Numbered from the stretch's first letter, positions 9,452-20,728 are shown. The stretch: DNA of 26,967 bases from Hypsibius dujardini (GCA_001579985.1 LRSR01014160.1:1-26967), one strand, 5' to 3'. The notes: a model not told the origin generated them from the sequence alone. Numbers and translations are program-made.

Positions 9452-10183
9452 CACTTGGGAAAGAACAAAGATTTGACCTCGGAGTGGGTTTTTTTCACAA
9501 ATACCTGTCCATATTCATGATTTTACATTGGGGTTTCGGAGTCGAAATCACATTCGCGACTTCAGAAAAAATAAGGAACAAAAAAATTCCCGTACCACTT
9601 ATGTGCTATGGCCCAGGGCTTGATTGTTTCATCAGCCACGTTTCCGAAGTTTCAAATTTTTTCATCCCAACCAGTAAAAACGTTTGATTCCAAGATTTTT
9701 GATATTCTTCCACTCCAAATTCGATTTGGAATCGATTCACATCAGCAGAATTTATTTGGATGCCGGGGCGGAGCTATGGGTCATTTCTGCAATGTCACTC
9801 GGAAGCCACGAATGAAACTAGCCCATAGGTCCGCCCCCAGGCATCCAAAAAAGATTCTGCTTATGTCAATCCATTCCAAATCGAATTTGGAGTGAATAAG
9901 TGTAAAACAAATTGGAATCAAACATTTCCCAAAAAACGATCTTTTTACAGTGGTTGGAATCAAAAAATTGAACTTCGGAAATGTGGCTGATGAATCAATC
10001 AATTAAACTCCGGGCCATAACACAAAATGGTGCGGGAATTATTTTCTTAATTTTTTTCTGAAATCGTGGATGGGATTTCGAGCTCGCGATTCCAATGTAA
10101 AATCATGATATATGGTGGACAGGTATTTGTAAAAAAAAATCCCAATCCGATGGGGAGTTCAAATCTCCATTCTTTCCCAAGTC
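9452..10183. repeat. Inner foldback element, arms of about 330-345 bp
   Basis: The left arm starts CTTGGGAAAGAA and the right arm ends with its reverse complement (TTCTTTCCCAAG). The arms pair along their length, with indels, through CAAATACCTGTCC, CATGATTTTACATTGG, CAGCCAC.TTTCCGAAGTT and CCAAATTCGATTTGGAAT, to a spacer of about 40 bp near 9782-9822. No coding capacity. The core recurs alone at 2640-2835. Confidence 0.8.
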
Positions 10184-10408
10184 AGCAGACACTGCTTCTT
10201 GTCCCGTAAAAGTCAATTTGAAAACAAATCTTATATTATTTTGTCATATAGGGAATGCGTTAGTAAGGCGATTGACCAGTTGAAAACTAACGGAGAAAAG
10301 ATCAAGAGCGATCTTTCAGTTAACCAATCACTCGGTAACGCTAATTTTAAAACTTTGATTTATCGTACACCGTGCTGGGGGGGGGGGGCACTGCGCTGTT
10401 TCCTTTTG

Positions 10409-10742
10409 TATTTTCTCAAGGTGTTCCGGTTAGGCAAAAAAATTCTCATTTATTTTTTCTATCTTGCTGAAGGTTTCTAGTAAATTTTAAAAATGTGTTC
10501 ACGTTCAGTAAAATACTGAAAAGTACTTGAAAAAAGAAAATTTCGAAAACATAGTCAAACAATCAGTCAATCAAACGCCGGCATATAGCACAAACTGGCA
10601 GAGATCCTTTTGTTCTTCCCCATTTTTTTCTGAACCTACAAATGTGTTTGCACCGACGAGACCCCTACGTAAATTCATGATATATTAACAGGTATCAGTA
10701 GAATAAAACCCACTTGAAAAGCGGGAGAAAATCATCGCCACT
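10409..10742. repeat. Outer foldback arm, right
   Basis: Inverted partner of 6936-7270. Removing the Tc1-like element and the inner foldback leaves about 440 bp between the arms, so the original element was about 1.1 kb. Just inside the arm, at about 10379-10388, is a run of G. Confidence 0.7.
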
Positions 10743-11085
10743 TCCCTAGTAAGTAAATGTGGGATACATGAAACAGTAGGACAGTTGTTGTACAGACAGT
10801 TCAACCCTCGGCATATGGGACGGTATTTCAATTTCAACCATTACACCGGTCGCCACAACTCTGGCTCTATAGATTTAATAATATCGTTCTGGAACTTTAT
10901 GAAAGCGATTACGATATAACGAATGATTCAAGAACCTTATGTGTAAACCTCGGTTTATTTAAAATGGAATGGAAAGGGTTCATGTGGAATTGTTCTTAAA
11001 ACAGAATGAATTACGGTTACAAATAAGGTAACCTTTTGTGCCATTTCAATAGGGCACGCAGTTTCTCAAACTCATGGTATATATA
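10743..11085. other. No gene recognised
   Basis: AT-rich spacer. It includes a 22-bp word (ACAGTAGGACAGTTGTTGTACA, 10773-10794) that recurs exactly at 20421-20442 beside the LTR element. Confidence 0.4.
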
Positions 11086-12418
11086 TGAGGGGCAACCTGA
11101 AAGTAATGTCACCTCATTTTTCGTGACGAGTCTATCAACTATTTAAACCAACTAGCTCCTGACTCTATTAGCTCAACCTCAGATAAGATACGGAAAATTT
11201 TTGAATCGAGGAAAACTATTTCGCAAAAACTAAAAAAATAGTCTTGTGTTGGGCGCACAGCGGAGAGCTGTCTGCATTCTGACGGCCACTTTTCCCCCCT
11301 CTTAATCATTTGATTTCGCACTAGCATCAAATTAGAACCAAGCAAAAGAATTAAGGATCCGCATTTCTTCGAAAAGTACAAAAACTAAAATTTTGAAGAT
11401 CACAGCTGTCGCACAGATCAAATCTGAACTCCGTAAGGAACAGGGAGATTTTTTCATCCATTAAATTTACGGGCTGAAAGTGGACTCCCTCTGCCTTGTA
11501 CTCCTTGCTCTGAAGTTCTATTTTCCCAAATCTAACAGAAAATAGAATAGCAGGCGTGGGGCTTTTGTTGTGAACTGCCAAACTCAAGACTTGTTTAAAG
11601 ATAAAATTGGAATTTCATATTTTCTGGAGATGACGCCTCCCAAAATCCTGCTCGACAGAACCAGGGCCAAATGCAATCCGATCCTGCGCGCCCAGGATGA
11701 CGGTTGAACAACCGCACTCAGTTTTTGGAAGAGCATGTTTGTGAGAGCTTCCACATAGTTGGGAGTCACTGTTGCCCAAGTAGAAGGGAAGAAGTTTCGG
11801 GACACGCATCAAGATGGCTCAATTTAGGTCGCTCATTCTTTCCGCAATTCTCATCGATCTCGACAGGTTTTCATGCCTCAGTTTCGCGATAAAATCAATT
11901 TTTGGTTGACGAATAAAAGCACGCCTCATGGCCTATCCGTGAAACAGTTGAGTAAGAAAGATGGCGAAGAAAGTGTTCACGGCATGAAACGGTTCAGAAG
12001 CTACTCTCGATGGGAGAGCTCCTCTCGCAGACCGAATAGTCCCAGAATGTTTTTTCCAACCCTTCCACTTAATAACCCCGATTGCAGGATAGCACTGGAT
12101 AGCCCATTGTCTCCCTCAAATGTTTGATGCAAGCGGACAATAGATTTATTGTATGGAAGACTAGTAAAACCCTTGAAGAAGATGGTCGAGGAGAACCAAA
12201 CATGCGTTTACCTATGCAAAAACTGATTGAGCGTGTTCAGTTGTCGAAAGTAGCCTGCGTCCGCTTGCCTCGCTGGCCTTCCGTCTTTCTCGCACTGACC
12301 TAATTTTTTTAAATATAAGTCAGCCGTGTCCCTCTACCCTTTGATGTGTTCAAAATATTTTTAATCCTTCTCATCTTATTTAAAAAAGGGGGTGACATTA
12401 CTTTCAGTTTGCCCCTCG
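11086..12418. mobile_element. Mariner-like TIR element without recognisable transposase
   Basis: 1333 bp bounded by TA at 11084-11085 and 12419-12420. The left end reads TGAGGGGCAACCTGAAAG and the right, reverse complemented, reads CGAGGGGCAAACTGAAAG; both continue TAATGTCACC. End sequence, TA duplication and length all fit the mariner group. Short frames on both strands show neither the expected catalytic motifs nor the N-terminal helices, so the interior is decayed or replaced. Confidence 0.6.
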
Positions 12419-13646
12419 TATAGTAGGCCTGTCTACTTGACCACTTTTCGTATAAACACCACACGCAAAGAATTACAGCATTCACATACAGTAAGGTGGC
12501 CTTGTCTGTGTGTGTGTGTTTCTTTCTATGTTTCTGTCTGTCTGCCTGACTGAGATCGTCGTGTATGATCTTAAATCTCTTCTGACTGCATGTGGCCTCA
12601 ATTGGCTTTAGTGAAATATTTATCGGACTCCTCTGACTGTCTGCATGCCGGAATGAAAAAAAGCGACAACCAGAATTACTAAAGCGAGCGCATTTCTAAA
12701 TATTCCCGAGATGGCGCCACCTCTACTGCAATGTTCAAACGAGCTAAAATGCGGAAACTCTTTAGCACATCTTCACCTGTTTTTTACTTTTTCTCATTTT
12801 ATAATTCGAGTTTACTATCCAGAATTTGCTAGGAAATTATGTCGCAAGTCGTGCACAGAAAATCACAAAAGAATGCACGTATAAATGAACGTGGAGCAGC
12901 CTTATTTTGTTTATGAGTACGACAAAATAGTTTGAGGGGCTGATCTTCAAAAATGTGCATTTTAGAGGTTTTGTCAAACGATTATAATTAAGATGAATTT
13001 TTAACTAAGGGAGGATTTATCCCGTTAATCTGTTTATAACGGTTGTAAACTCATGTATGGCCGGTCGTCGTACCGCGCATTCTTTGTATCGAAGTTTGTC
13101 TGCCCCTAACCCTTGTAACACGTACGGTTGAATTGTCCAGCAAGTCTATAAAGGGTGCTGCAACATATTCAGAGCTTACAGTTCTCTCTTTTACGTTTTG
13201 CCATCGTGACGTTCTGTATAGTTCTAAAAAAATTCTCAGAATAGCGGCCGTCTCCAACGGCCGGGTTCACTTTCGGTATCCAGAAACAAATAAGGACAAA
13301 GACCTTAATCCCCTGTGCCGCCCGCTGTTTATGTCGGAATAGTTAAATTTTTTTTCCGACTATTTTTTCTTTGATTTATAAACGTTTTCTCACTGGAATA
13401 AATTTCTTTGTCCTACGAGCTTATGAAAAAACACCTTGAAATCATGGTCATTAAGAGTACGATGTCTTCATGGAGAGTCTCCGTCCCCCCTCAGAGGCAT
13501 CATCCTTATCTGAACGGTTGCTAATGGCTTCAGGGAAGCAGAGAGATGGATGGCCATTAAAATAATTATTACTGTCCTTCATTAATTTATTTAATTAAAA
13601 TCTTCAGGATGAGAAGATATCCGCTGCAGAAAGCATTTGAAAATGT
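12419..13646. other. No protein gene recognised
   Basis: Contains a short GT/TCTG-rich tract near 12505-12545. A possible short transcription unit on the plus strand is listed separately. Short ORFs in the region resemble nothing known. Confidence 0.35.
13147..13183 (+). promoter_or_regulatory. Possible core promoter (TATA plus initiator)
   Basis: TATAAAG at 13147-13153 and an initiator-like CAGTT whose A lies at 13180, 33 bases downstream. An AATAAA follows at 13397-13402. Spacing fits a core promoter and a short transcript, or the TATA-R-polyA section of a solo LTR whose ends were not found. No ORF starts after the proposed start site. Confidence 0.3.
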
Positions 13647-14362
13647 TTACAAATTCATGGCAGAAGAAAAGGATCCGTCTGTACTTTCAGCGATCAAATT
13701 GGACGACGCACAGTTAACCGGAATGAAAATGTCCCCTTTCCGCTGCTCTGGGTTAACCATCATGCCGACAGAAAATATTTCACCATTCTCTTTGGGTGTC
13801 AACAAATAAGGACGGAGTTGCAACCAATCCCGAAGCCATTTATAACTGGGACTACAATGGAGCAGGCTGAGATGACTGCAGAGTTCCGGAGACAGTTCAG
13901 ACGACGTGTTGAAACCACTTTCAAACGTGATGTGTTGAAGATACATCAAGGAATCGAAGGCATTCTCTTCAATCGATGCAATTGTGCTTTCGTAGAAAAT
14001 CAACATTCTTAGAGAGGGGAAGGATAGAAAATCATCTCGTTGAATTTCAATGCCTTGGCATTCGAATATGCTCAGTCGTTGAAGTGTGGCCAATTTGATG
14101 GACGATGCAGAAAAAGGCTAGTGGAGAAATGGTCAAAACCAAAGACCATCAGAGAGAGCAGAATGTCAGCAATGGGTTCGAACATTTGCTTTGCTTGGTA
14201 AAACTGTGCTTTCCTACTAGGTCCAGTGACAATGCGTGACTAGCGTTTAATCTTCCGATTTTCCGAATAAAATATATTATTTCAAAATTACTCGCCATCG
14301 CATAGCAGTAGGCGAAGAGTGGGCTATCTTGTGCGCAGTTGTCCGAGTATTCCTTTTCCCGG
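13647..14362 (-). pseudogene. LRR pseudogene, third copy of the defensin-LRR exon 2
   Basis: Homologous to 1-680 and 15073-15955, with the same order: DNCA..LFAYC, LRRs (FPSLRMLIF, SIEENAFDSLMYLQHITF), and the C-terminal cap KWLRDWL ending VNCASSNL. The 3' part (14093-13647) is one open frame of 148 residues. The 5' part needs two frame changes (near 14175 and near 14105), and everything before GKEYSDNC is missing, including the Ser/Thr linker and splice acceptor. No drosomycin-like exon lies upstream. A decayed partial duplicate of the neighbouring gene 2. Confidence 0.75.
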
Positions 14363-15072
14363 TTATCAATAAATCCAATTAGGAGCTCATTTATGGACCT
14401 TTATCTCGACCTGGAACCTTTGATAAAATAGCGCCATGAGGGTCGGTTAATGGGTGAAATGCATTTCTTATTCTACATATAACCCTAAAGATTGGCCTAA
14501 TGCTTTGGTCATTTTAAAATTCATGGTGATGCGGGGTTTAGATTTTCAAGGGCGTCGGGATTATAAAATTTTATCAAAACCTTCAGTTTTTCGATCAAAT
14601 TTAGAATATTCGTTATACTTTAACAATCCGTTTGCTGTTATTCTTAGGGAGCTTATGTTCCAAATTATAACTTCCGCGAAAATTGGATGAGGGGCGTACA
14701 AGATCAAGCTTTTTCACGTTAGCTTATAAAACTTGTAAGGGGGGGGGCAGATAATATGTTTTTTGAATTTTGACGGTTTTTATGGATAGTATAACAATAG
14801 TACACTATTCTACAACGCGCATCTGTTTATGCGCACGTTTTCTTTCAAAAATGATTACACGCGAAATTCGTTTTTTTTCTGTTTCGAATTTTGTTTACAT
14901 CCTCACATTCAGAGAATAGAATACCGAATGGTTCATTTTTTTGGTCAGATTCCTTCAATCCAGTCAACCACAAATAACTTAGCGCATCAAACCGGATGCG
15001 AGTTCCTGTTTTCAATGTACCGGTATTTCTAGAGCAAAGAATTTTTGCAGGGGCAAAACACGTGTAGTATTT
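14363..15072. other. Spacer between two LRR copies; no gene recognised
   Basis: AT-rich, with a G run near 14740. Weakly reminiscent of the interior of the hAT-like MITE family, but no ends were found. Confidence 0.35.
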
Positions 15073-15955
15073 CTAAAAGTCCATTAAAGATGAAAAGGGT
15101 CCGTCTTTGTTATTGGCAATCAAATTGGGCGACGCACAGTCAACCGGAATGAAAGTATTTCCTTTACCCACTCCAACACTGAGAATACCTCCAAGAGTAA
15201 ATAGTGCACCGAATTTTTTCGGTAACATCAAGTATGAACGTCGTTGAAGCCAATCACGAAGCCATTTATATTCCACACTGCAATGGAGCAGATTAAGATG
15301 ACTTCGGAGTCCAGAGGACAGTTCCGAAGAAGTGTCGAAACCGTCGAAACCGTCGAGATTTATGTGTTGCAAGTACAGCAACGAATCGAATGCATTCTCT
15401 TCAATCGACGAAATTGTGCTTCCTCCGTACAAGATGAACATTCTCAGTGAAGGAAAGGAAGAAAGTCATTTCGTTGTATCACTACCTCTTGGCAGTTACG
15501 GAAGTCCAATTGTTGAACTGTGGTCAGTTTGATGGACGCTGAAGTGAAAAGGGCTACAGAGAAGTGTGGAAAATCATTAATTTCTAGCTTGACCAGAATG
15601 TCAGCAACTGGGGCGAACATTTCCTTGGTTAACCGGCGCTTTCCCAACAGATCCAATTGTATTCCCCGGCTGGCACGCAAGTATCCCACTTTCAGCAGGA
15701 AATACTTAACTTCAAGTTCGCTAGCACTGGAATCGCAGTAGGTCCAGAGTGCTCTAATAGGAGCGCAGTTGTCGGAGTGTGTACTGTCCTGGTAAACGCC
15801 GCAGTAGTCAGTTTTGAGAGCAGCGCAGTCTTCGGCTGATATGGCGTTGAAGGAAAAGTACGGCTTCGGTTGAGCCGCAGACCGCTGTAGAACTTGTTCC
15901 AACAGCGGGTTCATGGTCGATCCACCCGGCGTGGTCGAAGGTTTTCGGGTCACTA
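15073..15955 (-). pseudogene. LRR module, exon 2 of defensin-LRR gene 2, with one frameshift
   Basis: Begins after TTGTAG at 15956 in phase 1, matching the donor at 16340. Encodes the KPSTTPGG linker, a cysteine region (DYCG, CAPIRALWTYC), two to three LRRs (SIEENAFDSLLYLQHI) and a cap with HCSVEYKWLRDWL and VDCASPN, stopping at SLMDF. Compared with the other two copies one base is missing near 15450 (TTTCCT-TCACTG where copy 1 has TTCCCCTCACTG). This splits the frame into 15953-15444 and 15441-15073. Everything else is well preserved, so the loss is recent or an assembly error. No ATG precedes the frame, in keeping with a downstream exon. The complete end seen here predicts the part of gene 1 outside the window. 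Confidence 0.75.
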
Positions 15956-16339
15956 CTACAATTCCCCCAAAGCAATAATGTAATTATGGTGCGGGCTGTA
16001 CACGGTGCTGCGTGTTCGAAAGTTGAAATTGAATTCTATAGCTCCTCCTAAAGACATAATCACAATGACACGGTCTAAAAAGCGCTGTGAAAAGTGATGT
16101 GAAGTTTGTGAAACTTGTTCAGTTATGCCTTTTTTACGACCTCTAAAATTTGTTAAGTCTATTTTAACAATTTGTAAATCAACAAAAATATGCACTAAAA
16201 AATACAAAATACGACGCAGGTTATATATAACAAAACAAACGGGTACCCTTACAATAATAATTGATCATTCAGCAGTTTCGATAAAGAAAAACAATTGTCT
16301 ATTTATGAAAATTATTTGAAGATGCTTCCGTTCCTTTAC

Positions 16340-16586
16340 CTGTTGCGCCTGGGCATCCGTCGCAGTAGCAGACCTTTATAATAACAGAGCTCTTCAAGGG
16401 TCCGCACTTTCCGCCACTCCGACCCTCATTTTTGCAGGACTGGCTACATACTAAGTCGTTGTCGACCTCACACGGCCCATAATAGCTCTCGCTGAAACAG
16501 AGATTGTTCTTGCCCCGGCTGAGCCCAAAGAACAACGTCGTCAGCAGAATTAGGCTTACGCAAATTGGTGATCCGAAGAGTTCCAT
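16340..16586 (-). CDS. Drosomycin-like secreted peptide domain, exon 1 of defensin-LRR gene 2
   Basis: Eighty-two codons plus one base. Starts MELFGSPICVS; a signal peptide (SLILLTTLFFGLSRG) is followed by eight cysteines in the drosomycin spacing: LCFSESYYGPC, CSQSC, GGKC, VCYCDGC. The exon ends CAG|GTAAAG in phase 1, at the same codon as in gene 1. The intron to the LRR exon is 384 bases (15956-16339). The loop between cysteines 2 and 3 (EVDNDLV) lacks the Asp run of gene 1. A TTTACAG acceptor-like site lies 8 bases before the ATG, suggesting a separate 5' untranslated exon. If read through the donor, the frame stops at 16299. Confidence 0.85.
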
Positions 16587-16861
16587 CGGCGATACTGTAA
16601 ATGATCGAAATCGGTGGCATATGGGTGATTAAAATATTATACTTACAATAAAACGAGGTGTTATATATACTTTGACTTTCATATAGTATACAGCTGGGGA
16701 AGCTCCAATGGCAGATTGGTTGCAACGTGCTTCAGGCATAATACAAAACTGCGATCGGTCTAGAAACAATGATTTTTAATTGCTATCCAGCAGAGAATCT
16801 AACTCTGGTCTTGGCACAAATTCCTGCACACAGCTTTCACCCGCTCGCATTAAGCGCGCGG

Positions 16862-17455
16862 CAGGGGCTTGTTTAGGGTACTTACAAGTCAGTACCAGGA
16901 CCCCTCATGGTAGGGTCGAGGATGGAGGGGGGGGGGCAAAGGGGAATTTTATTATTATTCTTGGTAAATTTGAAATTTGAGGGGGTTGATTTCTAAGTGT
17001 CCGAATGTGAGGTAAAAACATTTTCAAAAGCTTCAGTTTTTTTCATAAAATTTTGACCATTTTTTGAATGTTTTCCACGTCGCACTTGCAGTTATTATTA
17101 AGTTGCATTTATGGAACCTCAACAAATCACGAATTTGATAGTGAAACAAAAGTTTTTGAAAAGTTTTGAAATTTGCGGGGGGGGGGCTTGGAAATGAGAT
17201 CCCACAAGCTTCAAAATGAAATGGTAGTGTCGGCAGGGCTCAGTTACAAGAACGGTTTTAAGAAGTGCCACCGCCGTCGCAGTTGATTGGTTGATTGATA
17301 GAAATTATGCACGGTTGCAATCGAACCGTGCTTACACTATGCTCAGGAATCATAGGCCGATTTGTAGGCTCTGCTTCGAAAAAAATGCATTTTGTCCATT
17401 TGCTCACCATGAGGGGTCCTGGTTCCGATTTGTAAGGACAATAAACGAGACCCTG
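16862..17455. repeat. hAT-like MITE, copy 2
   Basis: The left end CAGGGGCTTGTTTAGGG and the reverse complement of the right end, CAGGGTCTCGTTTA, start terminal repeats of about 50 bp that share CCAGGACCCCTCATGGT. Flanked by GCGCGCGG (16854-16861) and ACGCGCGG (17456-17463), a 7/8 match at the 8-bp length typical of hAT target duplications. Related to 764-1280. Contains G runs near 16929 and 17178; no coding region. Confidence 0.65.
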
Positions 17456-17943
17456 ACGCGCGGTATACGTTGGATGGCGCCGCTCGACCAAGCCTTGTTA
17501 GTTATTGCCGTAACTTAGCAGTGCCACATCGATCATGCGGCGCCACGATATTTCATTTCCATACAGCTCATAAACCGACATGTCGTACTGTACCTCTGAA
17601 TTCGTACATTCGGGTACATTTCCTACCCAAATATGGGTGTCCTGACAATTTACCTGGCTGCACAGCGGCGACTAAATCGACTTCAATTAAACGAAGGATG
17701 AAGGACGAGGAACGCGACTACGACTTGTGTGCGAGAAACACGGTTTATGACAGTGCGATATTTAATGACTACGATAACGACGCTAAATACTCGAACTGAC
17801 TGATGGAGATGTTTTCCCCACTCGTGCTGCCTGAACCGCAGGTTCTCGGCCTTTTCGCAGAAAAACGCCGCGCATCGCTATAACAGGGCACTTACTACTC
17901 TGTACACTGTGCCGTATACAGACAGACACCCATCGATAACATA
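17456..17943. other. Unrecognised region with a short open frame
   Basis: A 109-codon frame runs on the plus strand at 17470-17799, but it has no recognisable domain, signal peptide or repeat, and its composition looks like chance. No gene is called. Confidence 0.3.
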
Positions 17944-18239
17944 CAGTCGTCCCCACATTGTTCTCTGGTCACGTGCTTTTTACTGCATAAAAATAAGTCA
18001 AACTCCGCCCCCAAATGCACACTTTCGGTTAAGCAGACCACACCCACTAACCAATCAAACACGTCCGACATTATAAATAATCAAAACATCAAACATGCAC
18101 GATTTGGTTTCCCATAGGCGACATAAATTTAGCCTGTCTAGCCAGTGTTTCTTTTATTGACCCAACCGGCCTGCTACAACAGACGGCGCATGCGCGCACC
18201 TGATTTTTGTACAACCGGAGAACAATGTGGGGACGACTG
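17944..18239. repeat. TA-flanked MITE
   Basis: 296 bp. The left end CAGTCGTCCCCACATTGTTC is repeated in reverse complement at the right end; identity covers 22 bases and then fades. TA at 17942-17943 and 18240-18241. Its first six bases match those of the Tc1-like element at 7314, consistent with Tc1/mariner mobilisation. No coding capacity. Confidence 0.75.
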
Positions 18240-18891
18240 TATACACAAAAACAGCAAACACACAGCCCCGCTAGTGCTTACCTGTTTAGAGAGGATTCAT
18301 ATCCTTACCCTGGCACACACGTCAATCAATAGAGGGTCTGGTATAGTCTTATTTAAATAGCCTCTTCGAATTTAAATTAAATTTAAAATAAATTTAAAAT
18401 CTAAACGTCGGCCATCTTAAATATATTTTTAATCGATTCAAAATATTTCAACTCCTAAATTAAAAATCAATTTAGATGTTTTGCTTTCGATGATTTAAAT
18501 TCGATTTAAATAGCTTCGAAGTTTTCAGTGCTCGAACGACTTACCGACTTACCGACTTACCGCCAGAAGCTGTTGTAAACGCAGCTGTACTATATTTTGA
18601 TTGCTTGATTTACAGGCTGTGCTGTGTGCTCACAAGTCAGACGAATAATCACGCGCGCGAGGCCAACGTTCGAGCAACCTTCATAGCTACATGCTTTTCT
18701 ATGACACTGGTTCCTTTCAGCAGAAAATTTTAATACCACATTATTGCATGAGTGTGCAAACGTTTTGTTATGGCCGATTTTACTCTGGCGAAACATACTT
18801 ACTCATCCCTGATCTACGCTTGTACATGCGAAAGTGAGATCGGTGATCGTTTTTTAAAATCCAGTACTGTATATGTCCTGAGTTTATTTAA
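18240..18891. other. AT-rich spacer with small repeats; no gene recognised
   Basis: About 18365-18520 is made of ATTTAAAT-type words and palindromes. A perfect tandem run of three CGACTTAC units lies at about 18535-18560. Confidence 0.45.
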
Positions 18892-19832
18892 CCCTCTGGT
18901 AACCAGGTGTTTTGGGTATACGGGTAGAACCGGGTCTAGCAAAACATTGCTAGACCTGGGAAGCTGCCGAATGGATCAGTATCACTTGTGTAGGATTCAT
19001 TTGGGAGCTTCCCTGTTGAGCACCAAGATCAGCTGCTTTGTTGACAACATTTTTTTGGAGATTTCTTTCTTTGATTTTGAACCCTGTTCTTAATTTCTCG
19101 AAACCGTTTTCAGAAATTTGAATTACCTTTTTGATTTCCCTATCGAATGAGCGCCTGGAATGGAATCTACGTTGACGCATTTTCAATACAGGAATTAGTA
19201 AACATTCGTTTGGATATGGTCGATTTTTAAATTCCGCGCAACTCAGCAGGCCTGTTTTTTTATTGATACCGGAGCAGATCTTATTTAAAAGAGTAGGAAA
19301 TCGTTTGCTCTCTCTTTCATGTCGTGAGAAGGAAGCCATTTGATGCTCGCTTTAACCGAGATGTGTGATCCCGTGGTGTGATGGTTTTGAGCTGAATGCC
19401 CCGGTTGATTGGTTGATTAGTATGTATCACGTTGCCGGTACCGCGTAACCATTTGCAAAATCATTGGGCAGCGTTATAATTGATTCCTAATGGTTACTAA
19501 ATCCCGCTCTTGCATCTTTAAATCCTGAAATTTCAGTTGTATTTTACTTTTACTTAAGTACGCTAGAGCCAATTTTTTTTGCGAGTCTCCGAAAATGTTT
19601 TTCAAGACGCTGCGAGCCCGAGAACATTTGCCCTCAAAGTGTTAGCAAGGTGGTGCTAAGTTGATACCTCCCACTTCTAGACGGTTTTTTCAAAAAAGGT
19701 TTTACTATTCTAAACTATAGGCTCCCGAAATATCAAAGCAAAAGACCGCATGCGAAATGCTTGAAAACTCGATGAGGAAAACGAATACGACTGTAAAATC
19801 TAGCAAGTGTATGCTTACCGGTGCTCAGAGGG
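18892..19832. mobile_element. piggyBac-like non-autonomous element
   Basis: 941 bp with TTAA at 18888-18891 and 19833-19836. The left end reads CCCTCTGGTAACCAGG; the right end, reverse complemented, reads CCCTCTGAGCACCGG. TTAA duplication and ends starting CCC are characteristic of piggyBac. A short hairpin (GTCTAGCA / TGCTAGAC) lies near the left end. The only long frame (129 codons, minus strand at 19339-18950) does not resemble a piggyBac transposase. Confidence 0.5.
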
Positions 19833-19836
19833 TTAA

Positions 19837-20443
19837 GAAACGTAATTGTTGAGCTAAATTTGTAATATGGTGATATGCAATCGCAGCCATACGCAAGTCG
19901 AAATTTAATTCGCGCATTATTTTTGCAGATTGCCATCTGAGTAAAGGAGAAAAGCTGGCTCCGGTTTGCAACTTTGCACTAGGAATAGCTCTTTTCCGGC
20001 TCGTCTTTCGTAGCGATCGTTGACTGCTGTTGCACTCCTACTGTACACGCAATTATAGCGATTAGTATGTATATTCTGCTCGAAAATACGATTTCTTTCG
20101 AGATTATTTAAAAGCGAAGACAAGAAAAATTAGTGTACTAATTAAAACTTTGTTACCATACCGCGCACATATAATTCAGGGAGATGTGCAGGCATACTGA
20201 ATGGTTTTATTGGTTACCATTTCGGTGAAACTGGTCGTCAGTATTTTACAAATTTGGCCGTATATTTCTGCCAAACCTGATAGAGGAATGAACAAATTAA
20301 AAATGCACAGATACTTGCGGGTTCAAGAGGAACCTCTTGTGAATGAGTACTGTATGCTGCTAGTACAAGTACTTTGCCTTGGATATCTCATTGTACTAAG
20401 TAAACATGAGATGAAATCACACAGTAGGACAGTTGTTGTACAT
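19837..20443. other. No gene recognised
   Basis: AT-rich sequence between the piggyBac-like element and the LTR element. It includes the 22-bp word shared with 10773-10794, which ends two bases before the LTR. Confidence 0.4.
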
Positions 20444-20727
20444 TGTTAGGTCTACCAACCGTAATTTGGATAGTTAACAAGTTTATTAGACTGATAGTGA
20501 AGACTGTTAGAGAAATAAACTGAAAGAAAGGAAAGAGGAAGTAGAACTGACTGTAGAAATAATAAAACACATTATTATATAGTAAAGTTTTAACTATAGA
20601 AATGAAGGTAAATGGCACATACATCAGAATAGGGTTAANAGTGGACAGAGTTACAAACTAAGTATGATACTCGTGAGTTAAAGAACTATCATGATTTGAT
20701 ATGGGGACTTGTTGGGCGTGTCCAACA
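20444..20727 (-). repeat. 3' LTR (left in the window)
   Basis: 284 bp, TGTTAGG...CCAACA in plus orientation (TGTTGG...CTAACA on the coding strand). Differs from the other LTR at about 11 sites, including a two-base gap beside an ambiguous base (N at 20639). AATAAA at 20487-20482 on the minus strand could be the polyadenylation signal. Confidence 0.93.
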
Positions 20728-20728
20728 A

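Noticed and set aside
11584-11812. Short minus-strand frames inside the mariner-like element as a transposase
   Set aside because: No catalytic aspartates in context or DNA-binding helices could be recognised.
13133-13342. 69-codon plus-strand ORF near the TATA-like site
   Set aside because: Its ATG lies upstream of the proposed start site and no domain or signal is visible.
15956-16207. 83-codon frame on the minus strand between the two exons of gene 2
   Set aside because: It falls in the intron, has no counterpart in gene 1 and shows no domain.
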